Source of the DNA: CAYVIB01 sp964451365
GTDB taxonomy: Bacteria; Pseudomonadota; Gammaproteobacteria; Pseudomonadales; Cellvibrionaceae
Length of the DNA stretch: 43,746 nt
Assembly: GCA_964451365.1 (NCBI GenBank)
Contig: CAYVIB010000040.1
Coordinates: 1-43,746 of the forward strand
Direction: 5' to 3'
Positions 25,980-33,852 of the stretch are shown piece by piece (position 1 is the first letter of the stretch; each line of letters begins with the position of its first letter). The translations under genes and the position numbers were made by a program. The notes beneath the pieces were generated by a model. That model had not been told where the DNA came from and ran no database searches. It saw only the letters and a list, made by a program, of their open reading frames with translations.

Positions 25980-26147
25980 TTATTGGGCGTGGATGAAGAT
26001 AACCGGCGCAAGCGAAATAGTGGAACGCAAACCGCAGCGGCTTGTACCGCCGTGCATAACAAAACGGTTATCGCCCAATTCCCAGCGAACCCTGTCCCTG
26101 GTGTACAACCGGACAGCATCTTCGCGGGACAGCCATTGTTCTGGCAT
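25980..26147 (-). pseudogene. N-terminal remnant of an HNH-endonuclease-type protein
   Basis: Minus-strand frame ending at TAA 25980-25982. From the ATG at 26147 it reads MPEQWLSREDAVRLY, then VRWELGDNRFVMHGG and STISLAPVIF. I recall this order (GMP-x-x-W, EDAVxLY, VxWxLG, GG-x-xR, S-x-I-x-L-x-PVI) from the N-terminal ~70 residues of a family of HNH endonucleases; the HNH catalytic part that should follow is absent. The reading frame stays open upstream into the end of rtcB, so the gene may once have overlapped it. Confidence 0.42.
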
Positions 26148-26212
26148 GCCGGAAGTATCAGTTGTAGAATCTGGTTTATTTTCTTTTTTCCAGTAGAAGC
26201 GATGTTCCGGCT

Positions 26213-27409
26213 TCAGCCTTTCACATTCACGATCTGGCGAAGTGTGTGTACCACTTCAACAAGATCCGTCTGGTTTTCCATCACCGACCCGATGGGTTTG
26301 TAAGCCATCGGAATTTCGTCGAGCACTCCTTTGTCCTTGCGGCATTCAATTCCTTCCGTCGCGGATACGAGGTCCGCCACGGTAAAAGTCTTGTTTGCCG
26401 CTGTCCGGCTTAAACGGCGACCGGCGCCGTGCGAGCAGGAGCAGAAGGACTCCGGTTCTCCCTTGCCGCGAACGATAAAACTTTTATCTCCCATGGAGCC
26501 GGGAATAATTCCCAGGTCGTCCTTGCGCGCGCGAATCGCACCTTTACGTGTTACCCAGACGTTTTGACCGAAATGGTTTTCCCTTTCCACATAGTTGTGG
26601 TGGCAGTTGATCGCTTCCTGCGTGATGATAAATTCCGGCAGCTTGTCCTTCAGCACACTTAGCACCGCCTGCATCATATGGCTGCGATTCAGGCGGGCGT
26701 AGTCCTGTCCCCAGGAAACCGCTTCAATGTAATCATCGTAGTATTCCGAGCCTTCCGACAAATACGCCAGGTCCCGGTCCGGCAAGTGAATCATCCATTT
26801 TTCCATTTCACGTTTGGCCAGTTCGATAAAGTACATCCCGATCTTGTTACCAATTCCGCGACTGCCGGAATGCAGCATCACCCACACGTCCTGGTTTTCG
26901 TCCAGGCACAACTCGATAAAGTGATTGCCTGAACCCAGTGTGCCGAGCTGTTTGGCAAAACCATCGTTTTTAACCGTCTTGCTCAATTTCGGATGCTTGT
27001 CGAAAATGTTGCTCAACCGCATCGAGAGATCGTGCCCACCGGCAATTTGCGGATTTCGGTGTTGTCCACCCGCACCCAGGGGCACGACGGATTCGATACC
27101 GGAGCGAACCGCTTTCAGACTGTCCGGCAGGTCCTTCGCCTTGATCGACAGGCGCACCGCGTTCATGCCGCAACCGATATCCACGCCCACGGCGGCGGGA
27201 ATAATGGCTTTTTCCGTGGCGATAACGGAACCCACTGTTGCGCCCTTGCCCAGGTGCACGTCCGGCATCGCCGCCACATGTCTGAACACAAACGGCAGGT
27301 TGGCGACCCGGCTCAACTGGGCCTGGGTGTGGTAGTCGATGTCGTCCGTCCAGATTTTTACCGGCAGCCGTTGGTCTTTGTTCGGTGCCAGAATTTTTTT
27401 AATCGTCAT
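26213..27409 (-). CDS. rtcB: RNA-splicing ligase RtcB, 398 aa
   Basis: ATG at 27409 gives the family-typical start MTIKKIL, with AAGGAAACTGAAA in front. RtcB joins RNA 2',3'-cyclic phosphate or 3'-phosphate ends to 5'-OH ends using GTP and Mn2+. Seen motifs: GVDIGCGM with Cys80 (metal), GSGNHFIEL, HSGSRGIG, and CSCSHGAGRR with His327, the residue that is guanylylated. Length is normal for the bacterial RtcB subgroup. The usual partner rtcA or archease and the sigma-54 activator rtcR are not next to it. It is on the same strand as ligD, but 570 bases and a terminator lie between them. Likely role is RNA repair under stress. Confidence 0.93.
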   Translation of the reverse strand: MTIKKILAPNKDQRLPVKIWTDDIDYHTQAQLSRVANLPFVFRHVAAMPDVHLGKGATVGSVIATEKAIIPAAVGVDIGCGMNAVRLSIKAKDLPDSLKAVRSGIESVVPLGAGGQHRNPQIAGGHDLSMRLSNIFDKHPKLSKTVKNDGFAKQLGTLGSGNHFIELCLDENQDVWVMLHSGSRGIGNKIGMYFIELAKREMEKWMIHLPDRDLAYLSEGSEYYDDYIEAVSWGQDYARLNRSHMMQAVLSVLKDKLPEFIITQEAINCHHNYVERENHFGQNVWVTRKGAIRARKDDLGIIPGSMGDKSFIVRGKGEPESFCSCSHGAGRRLSRTAANKTFTVADLVSATEGIECRKDKGVLDEIPMAYKPIGSVMENQTDLVEVVHTLRQIVNVKG

Positions 27410-27765
27410 TTTCAGTTTCCTTCTGGTTAAAATCATTGGCGGGTGGCGCCCGAAATGCCGGACCATCGCTTACCCGCCCCACGGTCTAAAATATGTTTTA
27501 AACAATACCCAAACAATTCGGGTTTAACAAACTCGGAAAAATTGCCCGTTTTCCAGTTGGTTATAAGCCAAGAATTTTCTCGCGGCGAGTGAGTTCCTAT
27601 CGCTTGAATAGGCAATATTGCGGCAACAGGATTGCGGAAGAAAACCGGAGTAAAGACGGTTTATTCATGGGTGGGAAAACCAGCTATTCATTTATGAAAA
27701 AAGAATCTAAAAACCGCTTGTTGTTTTTGCCAAAAAATTTTCCTGCGGGCGAAAAAAAACCCGGA

Positions 27766-27790
27766 AAAGCGACTAAGCCTTCCGGGTTTT
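27766..27790 (-). terminator. Rho-independent terminator downstream of ligD
   Basis: AACCCGGAA and TTCCGGGTT arms around a 7-9 nt loop region; on the minus strand the stem is followed by a run of eight T. It lies about 190 bases beyond the ligD stop and also beyond the small ORF at 27842-27931. The rest of 27410-27765 has no gene that I can support. Confidence 0.8.
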
Positions 27791-27841
27791 CTGATGGTAA
27801 AAATAAATCTGGAAGGCTGTACGCCCACCAGATGCTGTTAT

Positions 27842-27931
27842 CTAGTGAACGTAAATACGCGCAATGGGCTTCTCCTGGGCGAGATAATTCCCCAGTGGCC
27901 GATCATCACTAAATAACCAATGCATTTGCAT
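27842..27931 (-). CDS. Candidate small ORF between ligD and its terminator, 29 aa
   Basis: ATG at 27931 (or 27925) on the minus strand, stop TAG at 27842-27844, with AAGGGTGC about 8 nt upstream. The peptide starts MQMHWLFSDDRPLG and ends ARIYVH. It has a natural-looking composition, with no low-complexity sequence, and lies inside the ligD transcript before the terminator. No homologue comes to mind. Coding status is unproven. Confidence 0.3.
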   Translation of the reverse strand: MQMHWLFSDDRPLGNYLAQEKPIARIYVH

Positions 27932-27981
27932 GTTAAGCACCCTTAATTTGCGGCGCATTCTAAGGATTGAATAAAGATAAA

Positions 27982-30591
27982 TCAATCCAATTGTTTGATT
28001 TTATCCAATACATTTTTCGTCACTGCCTGTTCCATATCAAAAAATCCTTCCCACGGGTCCCTGTTCAGCGATTCTATTCGCTTGCGGATATTGTCGAGCC
28101 GGTAGGCCTGGGCGGAATCCAGTTCGATCAGTTCGTTCCATTCCAGTGGTGTCGCTACTGGCGCATGGGGTTTGCCGCGGGTGGAATAGTTGCAGATGGC
28201 GGTAGCGCCGCGCCCGTTGCGCAGGTAGTCGACAAAAATTTTGTTTTTTCGCTTGGCCTTGCTCATGTTGGCCACGTAACGGTTGGGCTGTTTATCCGCC
28301 ATCCTTTGTGCCACGGCTTTGCAGAAGGCTTTGGCGTCGTCCCATTCCTGCGTGGGCGTTACCGGTACCACCACATGCAGGCCTTTGCCGCCGCTGGTGC
28401 GGACAAAACTTTCGAGTCCAATCTGTTTTAAAAATTCCCGCAGTTCCACGGTGGCGTATTTTAATTCATCCCAGCTTATGCCTTCGTCGGGGTCCAGGTC
28501 GAATACCAGCACATCGGGTTTTTCCACATCGTCGATTGTGCTTCCCCAGGCGTGAATTTCCAGTGTGCCCAGTTGGACCAGGTCGATCAGGCCTTGTGGG
28601 TCGGTAATATAGGGATAGTCGCTGGTGCCCTTTTTCTCCGCGATGGCGACCGGTTTCAACGCTTTGCCGGAGCCGCTATTCAGGTGCTTTTGGAAAAAGC
28701 AATTCTTTGTGTGACCGTGGGGACAACGCACCAGCGTCAATGGACGGCGCTGCACGTACGGCAGCATATGCGGCGCGATAAAGTGATAGTAGTCCGCGAG
28801 ATCCTGCTTGGTAATGCCGGCTTTTGAATAAAGTACCTTGTCGGGGTTGGACACTTTGGGTGCGGTTGGCTTTGCTTTCGGTTCGGCTGTCGTATCCGCG
28901 GGCACTTCCCGCACGATTTGTTTTGCCGGTTTGTCCGAGCGCAAGGCGACGAATGCCGGGTGCCGCAGATGGTTATTGCGGGTCCACTCGGTAAATTCCA
29001 CTTCGCCCACCAGTTTCGGTTTGAGCCAGTGCACTTTTTTCTCCCCGATTTTTTCGTTCAGCGGCGATTTGTCCTGTTCGAGCTTGTCGAATTTTTTACG
29101 CAGTTCGACAAGCTGGGCGGTATCGAAACCGGTGCCGACCTTACCGGCATAGCGCAGTTTCCTGTCCTGGTAATAACCCAGCAGCAGGGCGCCGAAACCC
29201 GCCCGGCTACCGCCGGGGTCGGTAAAGCCGACAATAACGAATTCCTGGCGTTTGCCGCATTTGATTTTGCGCCAGGTTTTGGTGCGGGCGGATTGGTAGG
29301 GGCTGTCAGCTTTTTTACTGATAATGCCTTCCAGGTGATGCTGACAGGCATGGCGAAAAACTTCCCCGCCTTCGCCCTGGATGTGATCGCTGTATTTGAT
29401 TTGCGGCTGGTCGAGTTTGCGGATGATATCCGCCAATAAATTTTTGCGTTCTATCAGGGGAACTTTGGTTAAATCGTAGCCCTGCAACCAGGGCAGGTCG
29501 AAGGTGTAAAAAGCGAGACTTTCCATCGTGCCGGTTTTCAGTATTCTCTGTAATCCCTCAAAGCTCGAGATGCCTTTTTCGTTCAGGTAAACCAATTCGC
29601 CGTCGACGATGCACTCCGGCAGGTTTTCCATTGCTTCGGCGAGGGCGGGAAATTTTTCGGTCCAGTCATGGCCGTTGCGGGTGATCAGTGAAACGCGGTC
29701 TTGTTTCATCGCCAGAAACCGGTAGCCGTCGAATTTGATTTCGTGCAGCCAGTCGCCAGTCTCCGGCACGGTTTTGTACAGCGTTGCCAGTTGAGGCGTG
29801 AGTTTTTTGGGAAAGGCCTTTTCCGTTGCGCCGGCCAGGTTTTTTAGTTGGGTTTTTGTTGCCGGTGTGGCCCGGCGTGGGCTGGGTTTGCCTTTGTCGG
29901 CCTGCTGCATATCGTCCAGTGCCGCATCGATTGCTTCGGCGTTTTGGGCGGATGTTTTTGCCGTGCCGGTCTTGCTGCCGGATCGACCGGTGGAGGAGTT
30001 CGCGCGCGGCTTTTTCGCCTTGGTTTTGGCGCCGCCTTCGGCGGCAATATGCTTCATGCTGCGACCGGTGGCAACGCTTTCGGTAAATTCCTCGGTGGGA
30101 TTGTGGGCGGCGTCGGCGAATTCATCTTCCTGCTTCACCAGCAGCCATTCGTTGCCGGAGCGTTTGCCGCCTTTCATTTTCACCAGCGACCAGTGCCCGT
30201 TCAGGCGCTTGCCGCGCAGGACAAAATTGAGCTTGCCCGCCGCCAGTGATTTTTTCGGGTCGCCCTCCGGCTGCCACTCGCCGGTGTCCCACAGCATTAC
30301 CGTGCCGGCACCGTAATTGGGTTTGGGGATAACCCCTTCGAAATCCGCGTAATCCTTCGGATGATCTTCCGTCTGCATCGCCAGGCGTTTGTCTTTCGGG
30401 TCCAGGCTGGGGCCTTTGGGCACTGCCCAGCTTTTCAGTACACCATCGACTTCCAGGCGAAAGTCATAGTGCAGGGCGCGGGCGGCATGCTTTTGAATAA
30501 CAAAGCACTGGCCCTGGCTTTTGGTTGCCTGGCCCCGGGGTTCGGGTGTTTTGGAGAAATCGCGCTTTTGATAGTACGTGTCCAGGCCCAT
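27982..30591 (-). CDS. ligD: ATP-dependent DNA ligase LigD (phosphoesterase-ligase-polymerase), 869 aa
   Basis: ATG at 30591 matches the usual MGLDTYYQKRDF start; AGGAG lies 12 nt upstream, and a GTG three codons earlier is the alternative. Residues ~10-160 are the 3'-phosphoesterase domain (HAARALHYDFRLE, WAVPKGPS). Residues ~255-560 are the ATP-dependent ligase with EIKFDGYR and nucleophile Lys286. Residues ~575-869 are the primase-like polymerase, with FDLDPDE (Asp698 and Asp700) binding metal. This order is that of Pseudomonas LigD. It seals double-strand breaks by non-homologous end joining with Ku. No ku gene is in the window. A Lys/Ala/Thr-rich linker (~175-245) separates the first two domains. 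Confidence 0.93.
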   Translation of the reverse strand: MGLDTYYQKRDFSKTPEPRGQATKSQGQCFVIQKHAARALHYDFRLEVDGVLKSWAVPKGPSLDPKDKRLAMQTEDHPKDYADFEGVIPKPNYGAGTVMLWDTGEWQPEGDPKKSLAAGKLNFVLRGKRLNGHWSLVKMKGGKRSGNEWLLVKQEDEFADAAHNPTEEFTESVATGRSMKHIAAEGGAKTKAKKPRANSSTGRSGSKTGTAKTSAQNAEAIDAALDDMQQADKGKPSPRRATPATKTQLKNLAGATEKAFPKKLTPQLATLYKTVPETGDWLHEIKFDGYRFLAMKQDRVSLITRNGHDWTEKFPALAEAMENLPECIVDGELVYLNEKGISSFEGLQRILKTGTMESLAFYTFDLPWLQGYDLTKVPLIERKNLLADIIRKLDQPQIKYSDHIQGEGGEVFRHACQHHLEGIISKKADSPYQSARTKTWRKIKCGKRQEFVIVGFTDPGGSRAGFGALLLGYYQDRKLRYAGKVGTGFDTAQLVELRKKFDKLEQDKSPLNEKIGEKKVHWLKPKLVGEVEFTEWTRNNHLRHPAFVALRSDKPAKQIVREVPADTTAEPKAKPTAPKVSNPDKVLYSKAGITKQDLADYYHFIAPHMLPYVQRRPLTLVRCPHGHTKNCFFQKHLNSGSGKALKPVAIAEKKGTSDYPYITDPQGLIDLVQLGTLEIHAWGSTIDDVEKPDVLVFDLDPDEGISWDELKYATVELREFLKQIGLESFVRTSGGKGLHVVVPVTPTQEWDDAKAFCKAVAQRMADKQPNRYVANMSKAKRKNKIFVDYLRNGRGATAICNYSTRGKPHAPVATPLEWNELIELDSAQAYRLDNIRKRIESLNRDPWEGFFDMEQAVTKNVLDKIKQLD

Positions 30592-30890
30592 GGTTTGCAC
30601 CGGCTCCTATTCCGCGAAAAAGCACACGGAATAAAAGCAAGGATTAAACCAGCGCCCGAAACGCTCCTGCTGTTGTGAGAAGGACGCATGGGCTTTTCTT
30701 GCGCGGCTACGAGGGAACTCGCGTCACAGCGCACTACTGCCGGAAATAGCCCCGTACGTAGGAAGAATGGATAGCTTTTGTAACGGGAGAGCGTCTTGAC
30801 TTAAATTATTCCGGACAGCCGTGGACTCCGGCCTGCGCCGGAGTGACGAGATCATGGGCGGCCGAGGCTCTTATGGGGTATTTACTGTGG

Positions 30891-31178
30891 TTATTTATTA
30901 CCGACGCGACCGCCGCCCTGTTCGTACAGGCTCACCGCGCGGCCCCAGCAAAGGGAAGATATGGCGATGCAGAAAATAATCAGCGCTTTGGAGGCGAGGG
31001 TGGTGGTCGAACCGTCAACACAGGAAAACACGCCCTGCGAAAGGTTGACATTGCCGCCGCCACAGCCGTAGTAGGGGCCGGCGATAAAGGCGATCAGGAA
31101 GATCATCAGGCCCCCGATGCCGAGCTGCAGTATGCTGTTCCAGGGGCGTTTCTTCATTTCGAAAATGAGGTTGTTCAC
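30891..31178 (-). CDS. Small two-helix membrane protein, 95 aa, hypothetical
   Basis: GTG at 31178 has TAGAGAG 9 nt upstream; ATG at 31157 is the alternative start. Two hydrophobic helices (about residues 18-38 and 62-80) flank a short loop with two Cys (YYGCGGG and FSCVDG) that could form a disulphide in the periplasm. The tail is Gly-rich. It lies upstream of ligD on the same strand, 300 bases away, with no sign of co-transcription. Family unknown. Confidence 0.6.
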   Translation of the reverse strand: MNNLIFEMKKRPWNSILQLGIGGLMIFLIAFIAGPYYGCGGGNVNLSQGVFSCVDGSTTTLASKALIIFCIAISSLCWGRAVSLYEQGGGRVGNK

Positions 31179-31729
31179 GATTGGGACTCTCTAAAAACAA
31201 TTTAAAATTTTATTGTTTACGACGCGGTCACTGCAGGCGCGTCCGGCGGTGGAAACCCGCCTCTCCAAGGTAGGGAAAGCGCCGCTGGGTTTCAAGGCAT
31301 AAGGGAAGTATAGACGGCGTTTTGAGTTGCGGGGTGCATTGTCTATCACAGAAGAGAAAGCTTAAAGCCTTATTTTGCATAAATATTTAAATTCACGACA
31401 AATATTACAAAAGATTGTAAAAGTTGAAGTTGCTGTTTGAGCAACCTGATTCCTAATCCTCCAGTTTCGTAGAGCGCCGCGCCGGCTTTTGTTTTTTAAT
31501 TGGGCAAAATGTCGGTGTTCATTTTGTGTCATGTTGTTTGCACCACTTGTGGCACAGATATGGCAACAGCCCCCCTCGGATGTTCAGCAACTTGAATGAC
31601 TTCTTCATCAACCCTTGTCGGTTGCCATGTCATTCGGGCCAAGAGGAAGTGAAAAAACTGTGGAGCCGCGTTGTTCAAAACCGGGTGCTTCGCGTTTAAC
31701 AACAAGCTGGTAGTCACTGAGGGGGCTCA
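31179..31729. other. Intergenic control region before the ten-gene glycan operon
   Basis: About 550 bases, AT-rich around 31370-31440, without a supported gene. It contains the sigma-54 promoter candidate at 31550-31565 and leaves a leader of about 150 bases before the first gene. Enhancer sites for an activator would be expected upstream at 31250-31500. Confidence 0.5.
31550..31565 (+). promoter_or_regulatory. Sigma-54 (RpoN) promoter candidate
   Basis: TGGCACAGATATGGCA matches the RpoN consensus TGGCACG-N4-TTGCW at 14 of the informative or free positions; the invariant GG (-24) and GC (-12) have the exact spacing. It points at the operon, 165 bases before its first ATG. Expression would then require an AAA+ enhancer-binding activator, none of which is in the window. 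Confidence 0.6.
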
Positions 31730-32743
31730 ATGGAACGTGTAGAGCAAAAGCGAGTTTTAGTCGCGGGAGGCGCGGGGTTTCTTGGCGTCCATCTTTGCCG
31801 GAACCTGCTGGAAGAAGGCCACGAGGTGATATGCCTCGATAACTTTTCCAGCGGTAGCCGGGATAACCTGCAACAGTTGTCCTCGTTTCCGCGCTTTTCC
31901 TATATCGAACAGGATGTGGCCGATCCTGTTTACTTGAAGGTGGATGAAATTTACAACATGGCGTGTGTCGCCTCGCCTGTCCAGTACCAGGGGGATCCCT
32001 TGCAGACAATGCGGACCAGCACCACCGGCATAGTGAACCTGCTGACGCTCGCGCGGGCGAACAACGCGCGCATCTTCCAGGCCTCCACCAGCGAGGTCTA
32101 TGGCAACCCGAGCGTCCATCCCCAGCGCGAGGACTACCACGGCAACGTCAATTCAGTGGGCCCCCGCGCCTGCTACGACGAAGGCAAGCGCTGCGCGGAA
32201 GCCCTGTGCATGGACTACTTCCGGCTGCACCGGGTGCAGGTCAAGATCGGCCGAATATTCAATACTTACGGGCCCTACATGCAGCCGCATGACGGGCGCG
32301 TGGTTTCCAACTTTGTTGTCCAGGCATTGCTCAACCGCCCGCTGACCATTTTCGGCGACGGCAGCCAGACGCGATCGTTCTGTTATGTGGATGACTTGAT
32401 CCGCGGAATACGCCTGCTGATGAAATCCCCGAAGGCGGTGGTGGGGCCGATCAATCTCGGCAATCCCGGCGAATTCACCGTTTCAGAGCTGGCGTACAAG
32501 GTTATTCAATATACCGGCTCGTCCTCCAAAGTGGCTTACAAGCCGCTGCCCAAGGACGACCCGGTGAGACGCCGCCCGGATATCACGCGGGCGAAACAGC
32601 TTCTCGGCTGGGAGCCGAACATCAATCTCGATGAAGGACTCAAGCGCACCATCGCTTACTTCAGGCACGCCTTGCGCGGCGAGTACGCCAGCAGCCGGCG
32701 GGTCAGCGACGACTTCCTCAAAGTTGAGGAGGCCAGCTTGTGA
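31730..32743 (+). CDS. UDP-glucuronate decarboxylase-like SDR (UDP-xylose synthase type), 337 aa
   Basis: ATG at 31730 behind GAGGGGGCTCA. An extended short-chain dehydrogenase with NAD-binding GGAGFLG (13-19), TSE triad region (STSEVYG, Thr120), Tyr149 and Lys153 in the YDEGKR motif, and NTYGPYMQPHDGRVVSNF (about 179-196). The YDEGKR and YGPxM segments are characteristic of UDP-glucuronate decarboxylases, which make UDP-xylose through a 4-keto intermediate. Other 4,6-dehydratase-type reactions are possible. First gene of the operon; its stop overlaps the next start by 4 bases. Cytoplasmic. Confidence 0.82.
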   Translation: MERVEQKRVLVAGGAGFLGVHLCRNLLEEGHEVICLDNFSSGSRDNLQQLSSFPRFSYIEQDVADPVYLKVDEIYNMACVASPVQYQGDPLQTMRTSTTGIVNLLTLARANNARIFQASTSEVYGNPSVHPQREDYHGNVNSVGPRACYDEGKRCAEALCMDYFRLHRVQVKIGRIFNTYGPYMQPHDGRVVSNFVVQALLNRPLTIFGDGSQTRSFCYVDDLIRGIRLLMKSPKAVVGPINLGNPGEFTVSELAYKVIQYTGSSSKVAYKPLPKDDPVRRRPDITRAKQLLGWEPNINLDEGLKRTIAYFRHALRGEYASSRRVSDDFLKVEEASL

Positions 32744-33852
32744 GAGAACGTGTGTTGATTACCGGAGGCGCCGGCTTTGTCGGTTCTCATCTGGCGGATT
32801 TGCTATTGACTGAAGGTTACGACGTTCGGGTGCTCGATAACCTGACACCGCAAGTGCACGGCGATGCCGGTTGGCCCGGCTACCTGGACCGGCGGGTGGA
32901 ATGCATCCAGGGCGACGTACGCGACCCGCAAAAGGTGGCGCAGGCGCTCTCGGGCGTTTCCGCCGTGTTTCATTTTGCCGCCGCCGTGGGTGTCGGCCAG
33001 AGTATGTACCAGATCGACCGTTACACCGACGTCAACAATCGCGGCACGGCGGTGTTGCTGGAACGCCTGGCGGAGCAACCGATAAAGAAGCTGGTGGTGG
33101 CCTCCAGCATGAGCCTGTACGGCGAAGGCCTTTATCGCAACGCGGCCGGACAGGTTTTCGCGCCGCCGGAGCGCAAGGTGGAAACCGTGCGCCGCGGCCA
33201 GTGGGAGCTTATTGCCGATGGCGATGAGTTGGTTCCGGTCGCAACGCCGGAAACCAAAATACCCTCGCCGTCGTCAGTTTACGCCCTGTCCAAATACGAC
33301 CAGGAAAGGCTTTGCCTGATGGTCGGCGCGGCTTACGGCATTCCCACCACCGCGCTGCGGTTTTTCAATATATACGGCACCCGGCAGGCGCTTTCCAATC
33401 CCTACACCGGGGTGCTGGCCATTTTCTCGTCTCGCCTGCTGAACGACAAACCACTGGTTATTTTCGAGGACGGCCGCCAACGGCGCGATTTTGTCAGCGT
33501 GCGTGACGTGGCCCGCGCCTGCCTGCTGGCCATGCGCAGTGACAACGCCAACGGCGAGGTATTCAACATCGGCAGCGGCCGGGATATCAGCATCCGGGAA
33601 ATCGCCGACAAAGTGGCCAACATTCTCGGCAAAACCGACCTGGAGCCGGAAATCACCGGCGAGTACCGGGTGGGCGATATCCGCCACTGCTTCGCCAACA
33701 TTGAAAAAGCCCAAAACCTGCTGGATTACCGGCCGCGGGTGAGCCTGGACGATGGTCTGGAAGAGTTGGCCGAGTGGTTGCGCGGCCAGCAAGCCGACGA
33801 TCGCATCCACACCATGCGCAAAGAGTTGTACAGCAGGGGGCTGAGCATATGA
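32740..33852 (+). CDS. NAD-dependent epimerase, dTDP-L-rhamnose 4-epimerase-like, 370 aa
   Basis: GTG start inside the GTGA overlap with the previous gene, indicating translational coupling. Extended SDR with GGAGFVG (9-15), LDNLTPQVHG (about 36-45), Tyr181 and Lys185 (YALSK), and FFNIYGTRQALSNPYTG. The DNL-x-PQVHG stretch and YGEGLYR (about 124-130) recall dTDP-L-rhamnose 4-epimerases such as WbiB of Burkholderia, but the true substrate could be another nucleotide sugar. An insertion around residues 130-175 is longer than in UDP-glucose epimerases. Cytoplasmic. Confidence 0.78.
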   Translation: MRERVLITGGAGFVGSHLADLLLTEGYDVRVLDNLTPQVHGDAGWPGYLDRRVECIQGDVRDPQKVAQALSGVSAVFHFAAAVGVGQSMYQIDRYTDVNNRGTAVLLERLAEQPIKKLVVASSMSLYGEGLYRNAAGQVFAPPERKVETVRRGQWELIADGDELVPVATPETKIPSPSSVYALSKYDQERLCLMVGAAYGIPTTALRFFNIYGTRQALSNPYTGVLAIFSSRLLNDKPLVIFEDGRQRRDFVSVRDVARACLLAMRSDNANGEVFNIGSGRDISIREIADKVANILGKTDLEPEITGEYRVGDIRHCFANIEKAQNLLDYRPRVSLDDGLEELAEWLRGQQADDRIHTMRKELYSRGLSI

